NCBI GenBank assembly: GCA_045636125.1
Contig: JAZTWX010000022.1
Coordinates: 1 to 17,535 of the forward strand
Direction of reading: 5' to 3'
Length of the DNA: 17,535 nt
From: HGM04593 sp045636125
Lineage (GTDB): Bacteria; Bacteroidota; Bacteroidia; Bacteroidales; Bacteroidaceae
The notes beneath the pieces were generated by a model that was not told the origin of the DNA, searched no databases, and worked only from the letters and a program-made list of their open reading frames with translations. Both the position numbers and the translations under genes were made by a program. Below are positions 13,201 to 17,535 of the stretch, piece after piece (positions within the stretch are counted from its first letter, which is position 1; each line of letters opens with the position of its first letter).

Positions 13201-13959
13201 ATGAGAAAGAACATTGTTGCCGGAAACTGGAAGATGAATATGAATCTTCAAGAGGGCATTGCTCTTGCAAAAGAGCTCAACGAGGCTTTGACAGCCGACA
13301 AACCCAACTGTGATGTTGTTATTTGCACACCTTTCATCCACCTTGCATCGGTAGCTCCCATTGTGGACGCTGAAATCATTGGTGTTGGTGCTGAGAACTG
13401 CGCCGACAAGGTATCGGGTGCATACACAGGTGAGGTTTCTGCATCTATGGTTGCATCAACTGGTGCAAAATATGTAATCCTTGGCCACTCTGAGCGTCGT
13501 GCTTACTATGGTGAGACAGCAGAAATTCTCAAGGAGAAGGTTCAGCTTGCTCTTGCCAACGGCCTTACTCCCATCTTCTGCATCGGTGAGGTGAAAGAGG
13601 AGCGTGAGCAGGGTATCCAGAACAAGGTTGTTTACGACCAGCTCGCAGGTTCACTCTACGACCTTTCTGCCGAGGACTTCTCTAAAATCATCTTGGCTTA
13701 CGAGCCCGTTTGGGCTATCGGTACCGGCCTCACAGCTACTCCCGAGCAGGCCGAGGAGATTCACGCTTACATCCGCTCTACAATTGCCGACAAATATGGC
13801 AAAGAGGTAGCCGACAACACATCTATCCTCTATGGTGGTAGCTGCAAGCCCAGCAACGCAAAAGAGCTCTTCGCCAACCCCAACGTTGACGGTGGTCTCA
13901 TTGGTGGTGCAGCTCTCAAAGTTGCCGACTTCAAAGGTATTATCGACGCTTTCAAATAA
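13201..13959 (+). CDS. tpiA: Triose-phosphate isomerase TpiA
   Basis: TpiA interconverts dihydroxyacetone phosphate and glyceraldehyde-3-phosphate in glycolysis. The 252-aa protein has all active-site parts: N9 and K11 in AGNWKMN, H96 in ILGHSERR, E168 in AYEPVWAIGTG, and phosphate-binding GGSCKPSNA (212-220). Compared with the genes around it, the reading frame uses many more T-ending codons (GGT, GCT, GTT) and few rare-looking ones, fitting a highly expressed gene. It follows the DoxX gene after a 34-nt AT-rich gap, where an additional promoter could lie, though I see no clean -7 box. Confidence 0.98.
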   Translation: MRKNIVAGNWKMNMNLQEGIALAKELNEALTADKPNCDVVICTPFIHLASVAPIVDAEIIGVGAENCADKVSGAYTGEVSASMVASTGAKYVILGHSERRAYYGETAEILKEKVQLALANGLTPIFCIGEVKEEREQGIQNKVVYDQLAGSLYDLSAEDFSKIILAYEPVWAIGTGLTATPEQAEEIHAYIRSTIADKYGKEVADNTSILYGGSCKPSNAKELFANPNVDGGLIGGAALKVADFKGIIDAFK

Positions 13960-13961
13960 TA

Positions 13962-14396
13962 ATGAAACGAGGTATTATACTTATAGCAATAATGTTCTGT
14001 GCCCTTTATGCAGGGGCGCAGAACACTATTGTTCAAGAATTGCACCGCGACGAGCCCGGCAAGGGTGTTGTGCGTGTGAACCAGCCTGCGCTGCTCGACA
14101 GCCTTATGGGCAAGATATCGAAAAAGACTACACAGGTCGAGGGTTATCGCGTAATGGTCTATTCGGGCAACAATTCGCGCAATGCGCGTGAGGAGGCCAA
14201 CAAGTGGGCTCAATATATGCGCACAAATTTCCCCGGTGCCGAGGTGTATGTGGTATTCGAGTCGCCCATACGCTCTTGCCAGTATGGCGACTATCGCACC
14301 CGCGAAGAGGCCGAGGCTGTAATGTATAAACTCAAAGCCACCCGTAAGTTCCGCGAAATATCGGTGCGCAAGACAATGATTAACCTGCCTTATTAA
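13962..14396 (+). CDS. Secreted SPOR-domain protein
   Basis: The 144-aa protein has a signal peptide (MKRGIILIAIMFCALYAGA, likely cleaved near residue 19) without a lipobox, then a linker and a C-terminal SPOR domain (about 60-138: EGYRVMVYSGNNSRNAREEA ... RSCQYGDYRTREEAEAVMYK). SPOR domains bind denuded peptidoglycan glycan strands, so a periplasmic, septum-related place is likely. It begins 2 nt after tpiA and ends 5 nt before folE. Confidence 0.88.
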   Translation: MKRGIILIAIMFCALYAGAQNTIVQELHRDEPGKGVVRVNQPALLDSLMGKISKKTTQVEGYRVMVYSGNNSRNAREEANKWAQYMRTNFPGAEVYVVFESPIRSCQYGDYRTREEAEAVMYKLKATRKFREISVRKTMINLPY

Positions 14397-14401
14397 AAAC
14401 T

Positions 14402-14980
14402 ATGCTACAGGACAAAGAGAAGGCAAAAGAGATGCTTATGGAGAGCTGCCACAATATGTTAGTGGCAATAGGTGAGGATGTTACCCGCGAGGGCCTTGTC
14501 AAAACCCCCGACCGCGTTGCGCGTGCCGTGCTCGAAGCAACGGCCGGTTACGGCGAGGACCCCGAAGCTATTTTGCGCGGGGCAATGTTCAAGGAGGATT
14601 ATAAACAGATGGTAATAGTAAAGGATATAGATTTCTATTCCCTTTGCGAGCATCATATGTTGCCTTTCTTCGGCAAGGTGCACGTTGCCTATATACCCAA
14701 CGGTTACATAACCGGTCTAAGCAAAATTGCGCGTGTGGTCGATGCTTTTGCGCGTCGCCTCCAGGTTCAGGAGCGCCTTACGTTGCAAATAAAGGAGTGT
14801 ATTCAGAATACGCTGAACCCTCTTGGTGTGATGGTGGTTGTTGAGGCCCAGCATTTGTGTATGCAGATGCGCGGAATAAAGAAACAGAATTCAATTACCA
14901 CGACATCGGATTTCTGCGGTGCTTTCAACCAGGCAAAAACCCGCGAGGAATTTATGAATCTTTTGCGCAACAACCATTGA
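14402..14980 (+). CDS. folE: GTP cyclohydrolase I FolE
   Basis: FolE converts GTP to 7,8-dihydroneopterin triphosphate, the entry step to folate and also the source of queuosine precursors. The 192-aa protein is the short bacterial type I enzyme. Zinc ligands are C82 and H85 in SLCEHHMLPFFGKVH and C153 in QHLCMQMRG, with GYITGLSKIARVVDAFARRL (101-120) and the C-terminal GIKKQNSITTTS also typical. The start ATG 14402 lies 5 nt after the SPOR gene, so it is the last gene of the plus-strand unit, closed by a strong terminator. Confidence 0.97.
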   Translation: MLQDKEKAKEMLMESCHNMLVAIGEDVTREGLVKTPDRVARAVLEATAGYGEDPEAILRGAMFKEDYKQMVIVKDIDFYSLCEHHMLPFFGKVHVAYIPNGYITGLSKIARVVDAFARRLQVQERLTLQIKECIQNTLNPLGVMVVVEAQHLCMQMRGIKKQNSITTTSDFCGAFNQAKTREEFMNLLRNNH

Positions 14981-15007
14981 TTGCAATGGCTTTGTGAATT
15001 TAAGGTA

Positions 15008-15036
15008 GGTTACCGCCACGTGCGGTAACCTTTTTT
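15008..15036 (+). terminator. Intrinsic terminator after folE
   Basis: GGTTACCGC (15008-15016) and GCGGTAACC (15022-15030) form a perfect 9-bp stem with a 5-nt loop, followed by six T residues. It ends the plus-strand unit. On the other strand it is preceded by six A residues but followed by only a weak U-tract, so it may also partly stop dnaG transcripts. Confidence 0.9.
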
Positions 15037-15037
15037 A

Positions 15038-17047
15038 TTATACGTTCAGTGCTGCCGACCCGAACCCGTAGTGCCCGAGCAGGTTGTTCAGCGCCTGTTG
15101 TGTCTCTTTGAGGAATTTGAAGTTTTCCATAAGCTCCATTGCTTTTTGTGCATCGCCTGCAACTGCGGGGTCTTTCAGTTTCTCCATTGTCTCTTTCAGC
15201 ATTTCGTCTATAATGCTGTGCTTGTAGGCTATTGCGAGGCGGGTGGTCTGCTCAAAAAGCACTGCCATTTCGTTGCGTTCTTCGTTTGTGCCTTGCTGGG
15301 TAAAGAATTTGCTCAGCATATATCTTTCGCCGCAGAGGTCTGCTGCAAGGCGCGATATTTCGCTATCGGGGTGAGAGATGAAATATCTTTCGGCATTGAA
15401 GCTTATGTCGGCTGCGTGCTGCGATGCCTCTTCGAACACTCGTTTGTAGAGCGGGTGGCTGAACTCTATTCCATCCTCATTGAATGAGTAATAGAGATGC
15501 GATATTACAGTCTCGGCAAACGCGGGTGTACCGGCGGTCTTGTTTTCGGGTACTTGCAACATTTTGTCGCCGTTGCGCAGCAGGAACTGTATTATGGCGC
15601 GCTCCTTGTTGTGTAGCGGGTTGTTGCTGTATTCGGCCATTATCTCTTTCTGCAGCTCTCCCGCTTCGGGTGCTGCGGTGCTGTTTGTGGTTTCTGCTGT
15701 CGCGCCGGCGCCGTTCTCGTGGCGCTTGAGCATCTCCTCGTTGCGCTTCATTCTTATTTTCGCAACCTCTTTCACCAGTAGCTGCTCTTTCACATTGAGC
15801 ATTTCGCTGCATTTCTTTATGTACTCGCTGCGCAGAATTTCGTTGGGGATTACGGCTATGCTCTTTACAATCTCGCCAATGAGGTTGGCGCGTGCAACGG
15901 GGTCTTCGCCCACGTCGTTGAGCAAGAGGTTGGTCTTGAAGCGTATGAAATCGACCTTGTTGCGGTTGATGTACTCTTCGACCTCCTCGGTGCTGTGGCT
16001 TTGTGCGTAGCTGTCGGGGTCTTCGCCGTCGGGCAGCATCACCACGTTTATGTTCATTCCCTCCTCGAGCAGCATATCGGTTCCGCGCAACGAGGCCTTT
16101 ATGCCGGCCTTGTCGCCGTCGTATATGAGCGTTACGTTGTTGGTGAAGCGGTGTATGAGTTTTATTTGCCCGGTGGTGAGTGATGTTCCCGACGATGCAA
16201 CCACGTTCTTTATGCCCGATTGATACATCGATATAACATCGAGGTAGCCTTCAACGAGTATGCAGCGGTCCTTCTGCATTATTGCCTGCTTGGCAAAATA
16301 GAGGCCGTAAAGGTGGTCGCTCTTGTGGTAGATGTCCGACTCGGGCGAGTTCACATATTTTGCAGCCTTGGGGTTGCTCTGCAGTGTGCGGCCGCCGAAC
16401 GCCACCACTTTGCCCGATATTGTGTGTACGGGGAATATGCAACGGCCCCAGAAACGGTCGATCATACGCCCGTCCTCGGTTTTGTAGCACACGCCGCTTT
16501 TTGCGAGAAGCTCGCTGTTGTAGCCCGCTTTTGTGGCGGTGAGGGCAAGGCTGTCGCGTCGTTCGGGTGAGTATCCGAGCCCGAATTTCTTTATTGTCTC
16601 GTCGTTCAAGCCGCGGTGGCGGAAATAGTTCAAGCCTATGGCCCTCCCCTCTTCGCTGTTGAATAGCGCGTCGGTGAAAAACTCTTGTGCATATTGGTTT
16701 ATTACAAAAAGGCTTTCGCGCACGCCTTGTCTTTCTCTCTCCTCGTCGGTGAGTTCGCGCTCTCGCACCTCTATATTATATTTCTTTGCCAGCCAGCGCA
16801 GCGCATCGTAGTAGCCCAGCTGTTCGTGCTCCATAATAAAGTGCACGGGCTTGCCGCCTTTTCCGCATCCGAAACATTTCCACAGGTTCTTCGACGGCGA
16901 TACGGTGAACGATGGGGTTTTTTCGTTGTGAAAGGGGCATAGCCCAATCATATTCACGCCGCGTTTGCGCAGCGCAACAAAGTCGCCCACCACCTCTTCA
17001 ACCTTGGCGGTGTCCATTATTAGTTCGATAGTGCTTCTGTCCAGCAT
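15038..17047 (-). CDS. dnaG: DNA primase DnaG
   Basis: DnaG makes RNA primers for replication. The 669-aa protein has a CHC2 zinc-binding domain (C37, H40, C58, C61 in GLCPFHNEK ... WKCFGCGKGG) and the catalytic core with the RNA polymerase domain (about 120-255). Its TOPRIM domain carries E266 in LVEGYLDV and D310/D312 in IYDGDKAG. A helical C-terminal part (about 440-669), presumably the DnaB-interaction region, follows a low-complexity linker rich in A, T, E and N. The start ATG 17047-17045 gives the usual N-terminus (LDRSTIELIMDTAKVEEVV), preceded by an AT dinucleotide-rich stretch. It has its own promoter candidate and is transcribed convergently with folE. Confidence 0.97.
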   Translation of the reverse strand: MLDRSTIELIMDTAKVEEVVGDFVALRKRGVNMIGLCPFHNEKTPSFTVSPSKNLWKCFGCGKGGKPVHFIMEHEQLGYYDALRWLAKKYNIEVRERELTDEERERQGVRESLFVINQYAQEFFTDALFNSEEGRAIGLNYFRHRGLNDETIKKFGLGYSPERRDSLALTATKAGYNSELLAKSGVCYKTEDGRMIDRFWGRCIFPVHTISGKVVAFGGRTLQSNPKAAKYVNSPESDIYHKSDHLYGLYFAKQAIMQKDRCILVEGYLDVISMYQSGIKNVVASSGTSLTTGQIKLIHRFTNNVTLIYDGDKAGIKASLRGTDMLLEEGMNINVVMLPDGEDPDSYAQSHSTEEVEEYINRNKVDFIRFKTNLLLNDVGEDPVARANLIGEIVKSIAVIPNEILRSEYIKKCSEMLNVKEQLLVKEVAKIRMKRNEEMLKRHENGAGATAETTNSTAAPEAGELQKEIMAEYSNNPLHNKERAIIQFLLRNGDKMLQVPENKTAGTPAFAETVISHLYYSFNEDGIEFSHPLYKRVFEEASQHAADISFNAERYFISHPDSEISRLAADLCGERYMLSKFFTQQGTNEERNEMAVLFEQTTRLAIAYKHSIIDEMLKETMEKLKDPAVAGDAQKAMELMENFKFLKETQQALNNLLGHYGFGSAALNV

Positions 17048-17096
17048 ATATATTATATATATAATAAGGTATACGTGAGTGCTTAAAAACTATATG

Positions 17097-17104
17097 CGAA
17101 GATA
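17097..17104 (-). promoter_or_regulatory. Probable -7 box of the dnaG promoter
   Basis: TATCTTCG on the minus strand (17104-17097) is one base off TAnnTTTG and identical to the box before miaB. A TTTG lies 16 nt upstream, somewhat short for a -33 element. Transcription would start near 17090, about 43 nt before the ATG. Confidence 0.45.
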
Positions 17105-17321
17105 CATTAAGTTGCGTTTACAAAAAAGAAACAGCCTTTTTATTTTTCCCGGTGCCTGATTTTTGCAAAAAGTTGAAAAAAGTTTTGTGTGGGCGAAAAA
17201 ATATTTAGTTGAAAAAGTATTGATAATTTTACAAAATTGCTCAAAATATTTCAAAAATAAGCAGCGAAAAACTTGTTTTGAAAATTTTTCGCATTTTTTC
17301 AAAAATTTCTTTGGTAAAAGT
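17105..17321. other. AT-rich spacer between dnaG and the rRNA-type promoter
   Basis: No credible gene. The short frames here translate to F/K/N-rich sequence typical of AT-rich noncoding DNA. It contains many A- and T-tracts and a weak stem GCGAAAAA/TTTTTCGC (17264-17271 with 17285-17292). The A/T-tracts just upstream of the promoter at 17322 could act as an UP-like activating region. Confidence 0.6.
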
Positions 17322-17351
17322 TTTGTAATTCAAAAAATCGCCTTACCTTTG
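17322..17351 (+). promoter_or_regulatory. Strong Bacteroidetes-type promoter, probably of an rRNA operon
   Basis: TTTG (17322-17325), an 18-nt spacer and TACCTTTG (17344-17351) followed by C match the -33/-7 consensus. A/T-tracts precede it. Transcription should begin near 17358 and run out of the window's right end. Confidence 0.7.
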
Positions 17352-17357
17352 CACTCG

Positions 17358-17535
17358 CTTTCGGGAAGCAACGCACAAGCAGCGCCGAACGAAGAGCAAG
17401 ATGATCCTTGAAAACATTCCATACAGACAAGCAGTACAACGTGCTTTTGCTGCTTTTATGCAGCGAAAGATTTAAGTATAAGTAAGGAACGAAAAACGAA
17501 CCGTCAAATAATTTGATGTACTTTAATTCCGGCCA
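17358..17535 (+). ncRNA. Probable 16S rRNA operon leader (partial)
   Basis: No protein is encoded. The segment GATCCTTGAAAACATT (17403-17418) and the following GACAAGCAGTACAA resemble the boxA-like GATCTTTGACATA and downstream bases I recall from Bacteroides/Prevotella 16S leaders. A 10-bp stem with one wobble (17444-17453 with 17460-17469) and a small palindrome (TCAAATAATTTGA) follow, as in leaders processed by RNases. The 16S gene itself would start just beyond the window. This is inferred from remembered similarity; the mature rRNA is not seen. Confidence 0.55.

Noticed and set aside
17264..17313. Second rRNA promoter with TTTCTTTG as -7 box at 17306-17313
   Set aside because: The box lacks the TA pair and the nearest TTTG is 25 nt upstream, outside the usual spacing.
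17105..17340. AT-rich spacer as a replication origin
   Set aside because: AT-richness alone is not evidence. I saw no cluster of DnaA boxes (TTATNCACA), and the adjacent strong promoter explains A/T-tracts as an upstream activating region.

Overview
The window looks like a chromosomal housekeeping segment from a Bacteroidales genome (Bacteroides/Prevotella/Muribaculaceae-like). The evidence is the protein families themselves (DUF3098, a DUF2795 acidic protein, a doubled DUF1599 protein, a DoxX/thioredoxin-like fusion, Bacteroidetes-type QueA, MetK and DnaG). It is supported by promoters of the Bacteroidetes type, with a TAnnTTTG -7 box, in front of several genes, and by AT-rich start regions rather than strong Shine-Dalgarno sequences. 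I cannot assign a genus from the sequence alone.

Layout. (1) 1-503: no confident gene. It holds two overlapping tiny reading frames, an array of 11-bp-spaced GGGCAGT repeats and a 9-bp-stem hairpin. (2) 504-3416, minus strand: metK, a shrunken methyltransferase-fold protein, a PduO-type cobalamin adenosyltransferase, then a DUF2795 protein with its own promoter. metK is preceded by a leader of about 180 nt that can fold into a nested multi-branch structure. (3) 3470-8640, minus strand: a tightly packed seven-gene unit, methyltransferase, ftsX, DUF3098, uppP, truB, queA, folK, with stop/start overlaps at most junctions. (4) 8735-10402: a small pspC gene on the plus strand and miaB on the minus strand, converging on a shared terminator. 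(5) 10495-15036, plus strand: a polyprenol-phosphate mannosyltransferase-type glycosyltransferase, doubled DUF1599 protein, DoxX/Trx-like membrane protein, tpiA, SPOR protein and folE, closed by a strong terminator. (6) 15038-17104, minus strand: dnaG. (7) 17105-17535: AT-rich spacer, then a strong Bacteroidetes-type promoter and a leader resembling that of a 16S rRNA operon, cut off by the window end.

How the genes connect. MetK makes S-adenosylmethionine, which QueA (queuosine), MiaB (ms2i6A) and the methyltransferase use. FolE opens the pterin route and FolK acts later in it. FolE's product also feeds queuosine synthesis, so both ends of the folate/queuosine branch are represented. TruB, QueA and MiaB are all RNA-modification enzymes. 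FtsX and UppP serve division and wall synthesis.

Most genes are ordinary core genes. The points deserving a second look are the putative structured metK leader, the helically phased repeat array at the left edge with its hairpin and mini-ORFs, and the degenerate SAM-fold protein directly behind metK.
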